Part shown: positions 50,561-58,378 of the stretch, in pieces
Numbering within the stretch: position 1 is the stretch's first letter
Layout: each line of letters starts with the position of its first letter
Assembly: GCF_000972385.1 (NCBI RefSeq)
Contig: NZ_JXTE01000015.1
Span: 62,001-126,000, forward strand
DNA: 64,000 nt
Direction of reading: 5' to 3'
Source of the DNA: Streptomyces sp. WM6386
GTDB taxonomy: Bacteria; Actinomycetota; Actinomycetes; Streptomycetales; Streptomycetaceae
The notes under the pieces: model-generated
The model's database searches: none
What the model saw: the letters and a program-made list of their open reading frames with translations, nothing else
Told to the model about the DNA's origin: nothing
Made by a program: the position numbers and the translations under genes

Positions 50561-51088
50561 ATGAAGCCGTGTACCGAGCTCCAAAACAGTCAGGGAGCCG
50601 TGCCGCCGCCCCGTCAGCCCACCACGCTCCGCGACGTCGCTCTCGTGTCCTGGGGCGACATCGAGGACTCGTCGGGATCCGCCGCCGCCATCCCCTACCT
50701 GCTCGCCGCCATCGCCTCGGGCGACAAGGCCGCCGCGCAGAACGCGCTGGACCGATTGCGGCACCGGATCTGTCGGCACGGCTTCGTCGTGGGACAGGCG
50801 ACGGCCGTCACGGTCCCCTTCCTCTGGGACCTGGCCCAGCGCCCGCAGACGTCGTGCCGTGTGCAGGTCCTGCGCCTGCTGCGGAACATAGCCGACGCCC
50901 GGCAATGGGAGACCACCGCCGCCGCCTACCCGAAGCTCCGACGCCGCCACGGTGACCACATCGAGTGGGAGTCGGCCGCCCGCCGGGCCGTGCGCGCCCA
51001 GCGCAGCATCATCCCGCGTCTCCTGGCCGAGCGCGACACCGAACTCGTGGACGCGACCGAGGCTCTCGCCTCCACGCTGACCGAGTGA
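50561..51088 (+). CDS. hypothetical protein, HEAT-like helices
   Basis: ATG 50561 is one base after the TGA of the ATPase gene, so translation is probably coupled. The 175-residue protein is all-helical in look: VALVSWGDIEDSSGSAAAIP, YLLAAIASGDKAAAQNALDR, TVPFLWDLAQRPQTSCRVQV and LRLLRNIADARQWETTAAAY. The repeated helical pairs resemble HEAT-repeat scaffolds of the kind used in protein binding. It may be a partner of the anti-sigma ATPase; that is inference from coupling. Confidence 0.75.
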   Translation: MKPCTELQNSQGAVPPPRQPTTLRDVALVSWGDIEDSSGSAAAIPYLLAAIASGDKAAAQNALDRLRHRICRHGFVVGQATAVTVPFLWDLAQRPQTSCRVQVLRLLRNIADARQWETTAAAYPKLRRRHGDHIEWESAARRAVRAQRSIIPRLLAERDTELVDATEALASTLTE

Positions 51089-51263
51089 GGCCCACGGTGC
51101 CTCAGACGATGTGGGCAAGCCCGGCCTAGGTGCCGCGGGGCTCCGAATCGGCGAGGGTGAGGACTTGCGCGATCTCGGCGGCCCCGAGAAAGCGTCCGCC
51201 GAGGTCCTCCGGGAGCCTCCCGCCTTCACGTTGGGCGGCTCGACGCAGTCGCCCCAGGTCCGC

Positions 51264-52328
51264 TCAGGTGAGGAGTTTCGCGAGCTGGGCCATCTCGGTG
51301 GCTGGGTCGATCACCGGCTGGATGAGGAGTTCGTCGATGCCGGCCTGTTCCAGGGTGGTGATGCGGGCGAGGAGGTCGTCGCGGGTTCCGACCAGGGCCA
51401 GGGTGTTCATCAGCGAGGGGAGAACCAGGTCCCGGTCCTGCGGTGCGATGCGTCCGAGGTAGTTGGGGTAGAGCTTGGTGTGCCGGTCCGGCGCGGTGGC
51501 GGTGGTGCCGCGCCGGTCGAGGAGCCGCCGCACCGCCTCGCGTTCCTCGGGGCCGAGTTGCTCGGCGAAGGCGGGTGTGTCAGCGGCTGTGTCGGCGGCG
51601 AAGGCCAGCAGCGACAGGACGAGGTGGCCCGTCGTGTCCCGGGCCGCGTCGCCGTGAGGGTCCTCGTCCTCGTCGAGCAGGTGGAGCGAGGTGACCACGT
51701 AGGAGTCCGTGCGGGAGCCGGGGCCGCGGGGTGTGCCCTGGGCGGCGTGGCGGCGGGTGTCGTGCAGCGCCTGCCAGGCGGTGGGCTCCAGCAGGCCGAA
51801 GGAGATGAGGCCGGTGCCGCGGCGGCCGGCAACGGCGGCCGCCTGCGGCCCCAGCGCGGCCACGACGAACTCGATCGGATCGGCGGTGTTCACGTGCGCC
51901 CCGGCGTGCAGGAACTCGATGTCGCGGACCCGGTCGCCTTCGCGATACTCGGTCGAACGTCCGGCGCACAGGTCCTGCAGCGCGACGGTGAAGTTCTCCA
52001 GCTGAGCCGCCGTGGTCGGCCGCATGCCCAGGGTGCGCCGGGCGGTGTTTCCCGTGCCGACCCCGCAGATGATCCGGCCCGGTGCCAGGGCGTTGAGGCT
52101 GGCGAGCCCGCTCGCGGCGGCCGGGGCCGAGCGCAGCGCCGGTGAGGTCACACCGATGCCGAGCCTGATGCGACTGGTGGCCCTCGCACACAGGCTCAGG
52201 GCGACGAAGGGGTCGCCCTGGACCATCGGGGTGTCGTTGACCCAGACGCTGTGCAAGCCCAACTCCTCGGCCCGCACGGCGAGATCCTCCACACCGGGCT
52301 GCGCGGCGACAACCACGCCTGCACGCAT
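51264..52328 (-). CDS. LLM-class flavin-dependent oxidoreductase
   Basis: ATG 52328 follows GGAGGTTTTG. The 354-residue protein reads MRAGVVVAAQPGVEDLAVRA, ELGLHSVWVNDTPMVQGDPF, TSRIRLGIGVTSPALRSAPA, ASLNALAPGRIICGVGTGNT and LALVGTRDDLLARITTLEQA, the F420/FMN luciferase-like barrel of the mer group. Substrate unknown. It is on its own, convergent with the HEAT-like gene. Confidence 0.88.
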   Translation of the reverse strand: MRAGVVVAAQPGVEDLAVRAEELGLHSVWVNDTPMVQGDPFVALSLCARATSRIRLGIGVTSPALRSAPAAASGLASLNALAPGRIICGVGTGNTARRTLGMRPTTAAQLENFTVALQDLCAGRSTEYREGDRVRDIEFLHAGAHVNTADPIEFVVAALGPQAAAVAGRRGTGLISFGLLEPTAWQALHDTRRHAAQGTPRGPGSRTDSYVVTSLHLLDEDEDPHGDAARDTTGHLVLSLLAFAADTAADTPAFAEQLGPEEREAVRRLLDRRGTTATAPDRHTKLYPNYLGRIAPQDRDLVLPSLMNTLALVGTRDDLLARITTLEQAGIDELLIQPVIDPATEMAQLAKLLT

Positions 52329-52340
52329 CAAAACCTCCAA

Positions 52341-52704
52341 GGCGTGAGGACAGAGCCGAACTTGCTCAGCATGGCAGGTCCCGGCGCAGGGCCGTTGCGG
52401 AGTTGCGTGATGTTGTGGGCGTTACGGGGCGGAGTGGCCGTACTTGACGCAATGAAACCCCGTTGACGCAGATGACCTGCCCAAGTCCTCTGCCTGCAAC
52501 GGAACTTCGATGTGCGGGCAGGTCGCTGACAGAGCGCAGTGAGTTCGCCAGGCCTCCCGCGATTGAGGCCAGAGCAGAATCGGGGCATGAGCGACGGATC
52601 ACACCAAAGCCATGGGTTGGTCGGTGATGCGACGACTGAGCCGTCCGCCATCCGGCACCGCAAGGGGCATGATTCAAGGGACAGAGCATCAGGAGGAGCG
52701 GCTT
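52341..52704. other. no gene seen
   Basis: About 360 bases between two divergent genes, which must hold both promoters. Frames are open on both strands without recognisable content, and no palindrome stands out. Confidence 0.4.
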
Positions 52705-53925
52705 GTGACCAACACCAGCGACACCCGCCCAGCAGACGATGCGGCGCAAGCGGCTCGACCGAGCCAACTGCACCGCCTGATGCGCTACATCCCCCTGGTT
52801 GCCCCCGTCCTGCTGTGGGCTGTGCCCTGCTGGGTACTGCTGTATTCCGGGCAGCACTGGCCGCTGCCCGTCACCCTGGCCGGCACCGCCCTGTTCGTCC
52901 TCGGTCTGATCGGTATGCCGCTCGCGATGGTGCGCGGCCATGGCCGGCGCCAGCAGGACTGGGCGGCGATCACAGGTGACACCCTGCTGGGCAGCAGCTG
53001 GGTCCTGTTCACCTGGTCCGTTCTGCTCGGCGTCCTGCTGCGGCCGGCCCTGAGCGTGGCCGGTGTCGGGGACGGACAGGATCGGGCCCGCATCGTGACC
53101 TGGGCCGTCCTCGGTGTGGCCGTCGTACTGCTCACCTGGGGGTACACCGAGGCCCGTCGCGTACCCCGCGTACGGGAACTGGACGTGCGGCTCCCGCGCC
53201 TGGGCGCCGGGCTGGACGGCACCCGTGTCGCCCTCATCACCGACACGCACTACGGCCCCCTCGACCGCGCCCGCTGGTCGGCACGGGTCTGCGAAGTGGT
53301 GAACACCCTGGAGGCCGACCTCGTCTGCCACACCGGCGACATCGCGGACGGCACGGCCGACCGCCGCCGCGCCCAGGCTGCCCCGCTCGGCACCGTGCAG
53401 GCCACCCGGGCCCGGGTCTACGTCACCGGCAACCACGAGTACTACAGCGAGGCCCAGGGCTGGGTCGACCTGATGGGAGAGCTGGGCTGGGAACCGCTGC
53501 GCAACCGCCATCTGCTGCTCGAACGTGGCGGCGACACCCTCGTGGTCGCCGGCGTGGACGACGTCACCGCCGAATCCTCCGGCCTGGCCGGACACCGCGC
53601 CCATCTCGCCGGAGCCCTGGACGGCGCCGACCCCGACCTCCCCGTACTCCTCCTCGCTCACCAGCCGAAGTTCGTCGACCGCGCGGCGGACGCGGGCATC
53701 GACCTGCAACTCTCCGGCCACACCCACGGCGGCCAGATCTGGCCCTTCCACCACCTGGTCCGTATCGACCAGCCCGCCCTCGCCGGCCTCAGCCACCACG
53801 GCACCCGCACCCTCCTCTACACCAGCCGCGGCACCGGCTTCTGGGGCCCGCCGTTCCGCATCTTCGCCCCCAGCGAGATCACCCTGCTCGTGCTCCGCTC
53901 CCCCCAGCGGCCCACCGCTCCTTAA
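52705..53925 (+). CDS. membrane metallophosphoesterase
   Basis: GTG 52705 follows AGGAGGAGCGGCTT. The 406-residue protein has four amino-terminal helices (about residues 25-140) and then the calcineurin-like phosphoesterase domain with all metal motifs: ALITDTHYGPLDR, VCHTGDIADGTAD, VYVTGNHEYYSEA, LLAHQPKFVD and LSGHTHGGQIWPF. It resembles the YkuE/YaeI group of membrane-linked phosphodiesterases that act on lipid-like or nucleotide substrates. Confidence 0.94.
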   Translation: MTNTSDTRPADDAAQAARPSQLHRLMRYIPLVAPVLLWAVPCWVLLYSGQHWPLPVTLAGTALFVLGLIGMPLAMVRGHGRRQQDWAAITGDTLLGSSWVLFTWSVLLGVLLRPALSVAGVGDGQDRARIVTWAVLGVAVVLLTWGYTEARRVPRVRELDVRLPRLGAGLDGTRVALITDTHYGPLDRARWSARVCEVVNTLEADLVCHTGDIADGTADRRRAQAAPLGTVQATRARVYVTGNHEYYSEAQGWVDLMGELGWEPLRNRHLLLERGGDTLVVAGVDDVTAESSGLAGHRAHLAGALDGADPDLPVLLLAHQPKFVDRAADAGIDLQLSGHTHGGQIWPFHHLVRIDQPALAGLSHHGTRTLLYTSRGTGFWGPPFRIFAPSEITLLVLRSPQRPTAP

Positions 53926-54063
53926 CACCAAGCGCCCGGGCACCTCCACTTGGACCGGTCCCCGAGCAGGGGGCAGGTCGCCCGCAGACGGCGACGGGGG
54001 GCGGGCGCTGCGGCAGCGGGGGTGCACGGTGGCGACGGGGGCGTGATCGGCACCGGCGACTGC

Positions 54064-54420
54064 TCACCACCCCCCGTTCGTCACGTACACCGCGTACGGG
54101 ATCAGGAGTGCCGGCAGGGTCAACAGGCGTGGTGCGAGAGGCCGGCCGCTGTACAGGGGGCGGAGGAGGTCGAAGAGGAGGAGCAGGAGGAGGACAAGCG
54201 TGCCGAACAGGATCATGGCGATCAGAGCGAAGCCGCTGTTCTCGATCTGGTCGTAGGTGCAGCCGTCCAGACCCCGGCGGTCCAGGTCGTCGTACTGACA
54301 GTGGCCGTAGGCGATGTACCAGCGCGTGCAGAGGATGGCGAGGGCGGCCGGGACACCTATCAGGAGGTGAACCAGCAGCGGCAGCAGACAGCCGCGCAGT
54401 GCGGGGAGGACGGTACGCAT
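54064..54420 (-). CDS. hypothetical membrane protein
   Basis: ATG 54420 follows GAGGTGACTGG. The 118-residue protein has helices at LLPLLVHLLIGVPAALAILC and ALIAMILFGTLVLLLLLLFD, a polar loop with HCQYDDLDRRGLDGCTYDQI (two Cys, maybe a disulfide outside the membrane) and a third helix near the end (LLTLPALLIPYAVYV). No family recognised. Confidence 0.7.
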   Translation of the reverse strand: MRTVLPALRGCLLPLLVHLLIGVPAALAILCTRWYIAYGHCQYDDLDRRGLDGCTYDQIENSGFALIAMILFGTLVLLLLLLFDLLRPLYSGRPLAPRLLTLPALLIPYAVYVTNGGW

Positions 54421-54848
54421 CCAGTCACCTCACCAGGGCAGGGGTGAGCGGAGTATGACGGAAGCCACTCCTCCGGCCACAGGGCCGTCACAGCGGCCTC
54501 AGCGTTGACGCGCGCTTGAGCCCGTGCCGCGCTGCCCGCGCTCGCCGTCCTGAACCAGGCGCTCCCGCGATGAGCACTGCTGCCACACAAGGCCCAGACA
54601 CCGCCACGTTTCGCCTCGCGGGCCGGTCGACTACTGTCGTGTGCCGATAGTTGATCATTAGGTGGTGTGCAACTTCTGCTGCTGGTACGTCAGTTCCTCG
54701 TCGGGGGCCGATCACCAATGCGGAAGACTCGCACACTCGTCGCTCAAGTCCCTCCGGGGCCTCGACGATGGCGGACTCATCAAGAGACCGGGCAGGGCAG
54801 CGAGCGCTCGGGCAGGCCGAGCCGTACGGACGGGACGAGGAGGCGCAC
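54421..54848. other. no gene seen
   Basis: This stretch precedes the LLM gene. The LLM frame is open leftward to 54651, but the added sequence has no family match. A TTGATCATTA island near 54648 may belong to a promoter. Confidence 0.35.
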
Positions 54849-55739
54849 GTGCGCGTGGGGATGACGGTGTTGCCGGAGCATTCCGGGGAATCCGCCCGGA
54901 AGATCTGGGCAAGCGTCGAAGAGTACGGGTTCGACCACGGCTGGACTTTCGACCATCTCGGCTGGGACGGGCTGCTCGACGGCCCGTGGTACGGCACTGT
55001 GCCGACGCTGACCCTCGCCGCGCTGGTCACGTCGCGGCTGGAAATCGGCACGCTTGTGGCCAGCCCGAACTTCCGCCACCCGGTGACCTTCTCCCGCGAC
55101 CTGATCGGCCTCGACGAGATCAGCGAGGGGCGCCTCACTCTCGGCGTCGGGGCCGGCGCGGAGAGCGGGTACGACGTCGACGTCTTCGGGGCGGGAGCGC
55201 CGAAGAGCCGGGTTCGCAGGTTCGGCGAGTTCGTCGAGCTGCTCGATCGGCTCCTCCGTGAGGATCATGTCTCCTTCCAGGGTGACTACTACTCCGCCGT
55301 CGACGCCCGTTCGGTGCCCGGGTGCCGGCAGCGGCCGCGGCTGCCGTTCATAGTGGCGGCCAACGGTCCCGGTGCAGCGTCTGTCGCCGCGCGGTACGGG
55401 CAGGGGTGGGTGACGATCGGAGGGATGGCCGAGCGGCTCGACGCGTGGTGGGGTCTTGTCTCGGAGGCGAGCGACCGGATGACGGCTGCCCTTGCTACGC
55501 ACGGACGCGAGGCCGATCCGGAGTTCCGGCGAGTGCTGCAGACCGATGCCGCACCGGTGCTCAGTATCCAGTCGGCCGACTGCTTCGACGATTTTCTGGG
55601 CCGGGCCGACGAGCTGGGGTTCACCGATGTCGTCGCCCCGTGGCCGCGTGCGCAGGGCCCCTTCTCCGCGCCGCGGTCGGTGGTCGACCGGATCGCCGCG
55701 GACGTTCTTCCCCGGTGGCGGACTTCGGGAGCGGACTGA
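54849..55739 (+). CDS. LLM-class flavin-dependent oxidoreductase
   Basis: GTG 54849 lies six bases after GAGGAG. The 296-residue protein reads MTVLPEHSGESARKIWASVE, EYGFDHGWTFDHLGWDGLLD, TSRLEIGTLVASPNFRHPVT, FSRDLIGLDEISEGRLTLGV and GAGAESGYDVDVFGAGAPKS. This is an F420-dependent-type luciferase fold. The carboxyl part (FDDFLGRADELGFTDVVAPW) is complete. Substrate unknown. Confidence 0.88.
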   Translation: MRVGMTVLPEHSGESARKIWASVEEYGFDHGWTFDHLGWDGLLDGPWYGTVPTLTLAALVTSRLEIGTLVASPNFRHPVTFSRDLIGLDEISEGRLTLGVGAGAESGYDVDVFGAGAPKSRVRRFGEFVELLDRLLREDHVSFQGDYYSAVDARSVPGCRQRPRLPFIVAANGPGAASVAARYGQGWVTIGGMAERLDAWWGLVSEASDRMTAALATHGREADPEFRRVLQTDAAPVLSIQSADCFDDFLGRADELGFTDVVAPWPRAQGPFSAPRSVVDRIAADVLPRWRTSGAD

Positions 55740-55861
55740 TCGTCACCACCAGTCGGGGCGCAACGCCGCACCTCGCAGCCCGCGCACGCACCCGCCCCTA
55801 CTGGGGCTTCGAACCCTGAACTGGCCAGGGCGGCCGTTGGCGGCTGGTCCCGGTACCCCGG
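55740..55861. other. intergenic
   Basis: Short space between convergent genes; no clear terminator. Confidence 0.3.
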
Positions 55862-56242
55862 TCAGATCTTCCAGGAACGAAGTTGGTCAGCGACCTCGGG
55901 AACACGCAGACGGGAGTCGCGGATCTTGCGCACGAGATCCGACAGGGCGCCGTACGGCGGGTCGATGCCCTCGCCGGACTGGCTCATGTACTGGGCGGTG
56001 ACGAACGCGGCATACAGGCCGTTGCGGTACGGGAGGGGCTCAAGGCGGACGATGGTGTGCATGAGCGCCGCGGCGCGCCATGCGGCGTCCGGGTCGGCGG
56101 CCTGAAGAGTGGGCAGCTTGGTCTTGTGCCGGGCGACGGCGGCGACCAGGGCGGAGTAGTCCGCGACGGACATGTCCTCGCCGTTGCCGAGGGCGGCCTC
56201 CTGGACGTCGAGCAGCCAGGAGACGTCGATGTGCAGGTGCAT
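55862..56242 (-). CDS. Fic/Doc-family toxin of a toxin-antitoxin pair
   Basis: The 126-residue protein reads LHIDVSWLLDVQEAALGNGE, DYSALVAAVARHKTKLPTLQ, AAWRAAALMHTIVRLEPLPY then RNGLYAAFVTAQYMSQSGEG. This is the small Doc-like Fic fold seen in Streptomyces. The usual catalytic HPF.DGN is replaced by EPLPYRNG: the His is gone and only Asn-Gly survives, so AMP or phosphate transfer of the normal kind is doubtful. The ATG shares one base with the antitoxin stop. Confidence 0.8.
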   Translation of the reverse strand: MHLHIDVSWLLDVQEAALGNGEDMSVADYSALVAAVARHKTKLPTLQAADPDAAWRAAALMHTIVRLEPLPYRNGLYAAFVTAQYMSQSGEGIDPPYGALSDLVRKIRDSRLRVPEVADQLRSWKI

Positions 56243-56481
56243 CAGGCGGCCGTGGCTCCGCCCGGGCGCTCGGCGGGGGGCACGTCTTCGGGGAAGGCGT
56301 CGTCGAACTCCCCACGCAGCCGGTCGGCCCAGTGGCTCGCGCCCGTGATGAACTGCCGGCGCTGCATCTCACGGACGCCGAGATCGTGCAGGTACTGCTT
56401 GAGGCTCTTGCCGTCGGCGGCCGCGGCCGCGCGCACGCCCTCGAGTTCCTCGTCGGTGAACGACACGTTCAGGGATGGCAT
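56242..56481 (-). CDS. ribbon-helix-helix-like antitoxin
   Basis: ATG 56481 gives 79 residues: MPSLNVSFTDEELEGVRAAA, ADGKSLKQYLHDLGVREMQR and FITGASHWADRLRGEFDDAF. The beta strand then two helices (LNVSFTDEE...SLKQYLHDL) is the ribbon-helix-helix pattern of antitoxins, and the acidic tail would bind the toxin. Its TGA overlaps the toxin ATG (TGATG), so the order antitoxin then toxin is typical. It probably represses its own promoter. Confidence 0.85.
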   Translation of the reverse strand: MPSLNVSFTDEELEGVRAAAAADGKSLKQYLHDLGVREMQRRQFITGASHWADRLRGEFDDAFPEDVPPAERPGGATAA

Positions 56482-56646
56482 ACACCCGATGGTACCTAGT
56501 AGGTGCCTGCCGTGCGAGGCTTCGGCGAACCACGATGCTGCCGGCAAGGGCGGCGTGCGCCCATCAGACGCTCTGGCCCTCCCGGCCGGCATCGTTCGGC
56601 AGCCTTGGCCAGACCACAGGGCCCGCCCGCGCAGCCACTCGCGCTC

Positions 56647-57042
56647 TTACGTCTGTGGTGCCAGGGTGCGCAGGACGCAGAACTCGTTGCCCTCGGGATC
56701 TGCCATGACCTCCCAGTTCCGGTCTGAGCCCTGGCCCACATCCGTCCTGCTGGCGCCGAGGCCGAGCAATCGGGTCACCTCGTCCACGGTGCTGCCGCCG
56801 ATGGGACTGACGTCCAGGTGAAGCCGATTCTTCGCGGTCTTGCCCTCGGGTACCTGGACGAACACCAAGGTGGGCGGCATCTGGCGGGCCCGAACATCCT
56901 CGACGGTCGGCTCCCAGGAGCCGATCTCCACCTTGCCCTCGCTCCGGTCGATCACCTTGAAGTCCAGGACCTCGCACCAGAAGTCCGCGAGCCTCTCCGG
57001 ATCGTGGCAGTCAACGACCAACTCGGTGAACCTACTTGTCAT
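56647..57042 (-). CDS. VOC/glyoxalase-like protein
   Basis: ATG 57042 follows GGGAGAGGC. The 131-residue protein reads RFTELVVDCHDPERLADFWC, EVLDFKVIDRSEGKVEIGSW, PPTLVFVQVPEGKTAKNRLH and NWEVMADPEGNEFCVLRTL. This is a single VOC module pair of the glyoxalase-like type (LVVDC.DP..LA.FW...L...R.H.D........DPEGNEFCV). Many members bind small molecules or drugs; the role is unknown. Confidence 0.88.
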   Translation of the reverse strand: MTSRFTELVVDCHDPERLADFWCEVLDFKVIDRSEGKVEIGSWEPTVEDVRARQMPPTLVFVQVPEGKTAKNRLHLDVSPIGGSTVDEVTRLLGLGASRTDVGQGSDRNWEVMADPEGNEFCVLRTLAPQT

Positions 57043-57186
57043 GCCTCTCCCAGATAGTGCGGACGGGCTCACAGTATTGGCCGGTGCCGCCCGTCAGATA
57101 CGCGAGAAGGCCGCGGGTCCCTTTGTCCGGCCGTGAGTCACGCCCGGATATTCTGGCGCTCCGGTTTTGGGGAGTGGGGGGCAACC

Positions 57187-58227
57187 ATGATCGGTAGCAG
57201 CGACGCCGTCTGTCAGATCCCGGTGCCACCGCATTTGGGTGCTGTCGTCGATCTGGCGCCTGTGCGTGATCGCGATCGGCCCGTCTGGCTGACGCTGAGC
57301 GAGGACGGCACGATCAGCCGGTGGGACATGGCAGGCGGTCATCACGAGAGTGTCGGGGCCACCGCCGTTCCGGCGGAAGCCGATCGCGAGCCATGGAATG
57401 ACTGCCGGCTCCGCAGGCACCTGCACGCCTCCCACGACGGCATGTTCGCCGCGGTGGTCAACGACCTCGGCCGCTTTGGCGAGGTGGTCGACCTCCGAAC
57501 CGGCGAAGTGACTATGGACCTGGACAACCAGGGCGACAACGAAGAGACAGTGCCGTTCTCACTGGAGTTCGCGCAGAGTCGTGGGCGGTGCGTGGTGATC
57601 CACCGCACGGACTGGAACCGCCTGGACGTGTCGGACGCGCGAACGGGAGTGTCGCTGACAGATCGCTCGCTCCCCGCACCGGAACACGATCTCGACTACT
57701 TCCACGGCGCACTGTACGTGAGCCCTGATGGGAAGCGGATCCTGGACGACGGCTGGGTGTGGCATCCCGCCGGGATACCTGTGGTGTGGGATTTCGACCC
57801 ATGGGTCGAAGGCAATGTCTGGGAGTCCGAGGACGGTCCGAGCCGGCTCGATGTCTGCGACCGGGGCTACGCCTGGAATCGCGCCATGACCTGGATCGAC
57901 TCGGTCCGGGTCGCCGTCGAGGGCCTCGATGACGGCGACGCCACACCGCCTGGGGCACGGATCTTCGATACGAGCCGAACCGCTCGGGGCGGACCGCGCC
58001 GGACGCCGATGGCCGTGGAACTGCTGGCATTCGAAGGGCCGACCGGGCCCTTCTTCAGCGATGGCACTCGCCTGTTCAGCTGTGGTGACAACGATCTGTC
58101 GATGTGGGATCCGGCCGAGGGGAAGCTTCTGGGCACCGTTTTCGACTTCTCCCCCACGCACTACCACCCCGGTGCCCGGCAGTTCCTCCAGCTCACCGAC
58201 GGCGTGGCCCGCCTGTGGACGGCCTGA
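57187..58227 (+). CDS. beta-propeller-like (WD40-type) hypothetical protein
   Basis: ATG 57187 follows GGGGAGTGGGGGGCAACC. The 346-residue protein has repeated propeller-like blades: LTLSEDGTISRWDMAGGHHE, FGEVVDLRTGEVTMDLDNQG, ALYVSPDGKRILDDGWVWHP, FSDGTRLFSCGDNDLSMWDP and FLQLTDGVARLWTA. No signal peptide or enzyme motif. WD40-type proteins are scaffolds; the partner is unknown. Confidence 0.75.
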   Translation: MIGSSDAVCQIPVPPHLGAVVDLAPVRDRDRPVWLTLSEDGTISRWDMAGGHHESVGATAVPAEADREPWNDCRLRRHLHASHDGMFAAVVNDLGRFGEVVDLRTGEVTMDLDNQGDNEETVPFSLEFAQSRGRCVVIHRTDWNRLDVSDARTGVSLTDRSLPAPEHDLDYFHGALYVSPDGKRILDDGWVWHPAGIPVVWDFDPWVEGNVWESEDGPSRLDVCDRGYAWNRAMTWIDSVRVAVEGLDDGDATPPGARIFDTSRTARGGPRRTPMAVELLAFEGPTGPFFSDGTRLFSCGDNDLSMWDPAEGKLLGTVFDFSPTHYHPGARQFLQLTDGVARLWTA

Positions 58228-58378
58228 CCGCTCGCGTCGCCGTGCGCGGCTGAGTGGCGCGGCGCTGTCTGCTTGGCCACCCCACGCTCGTGCCTCTGCA
58301 CGCCCTGGGATCGGGGTGGCGCCGCGCCAGCGGGACGCCCTCGGGTGGGGCGCCCCGCTGCGGTGTCGTCGCGTGGGA
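58228..58378. other. intergenic between convergent genes
   Basis: GC-rich, includes a GGGGCGCCCC palindrome near 58348, which may help termination of the leftward gene. Confidence 0.3.
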
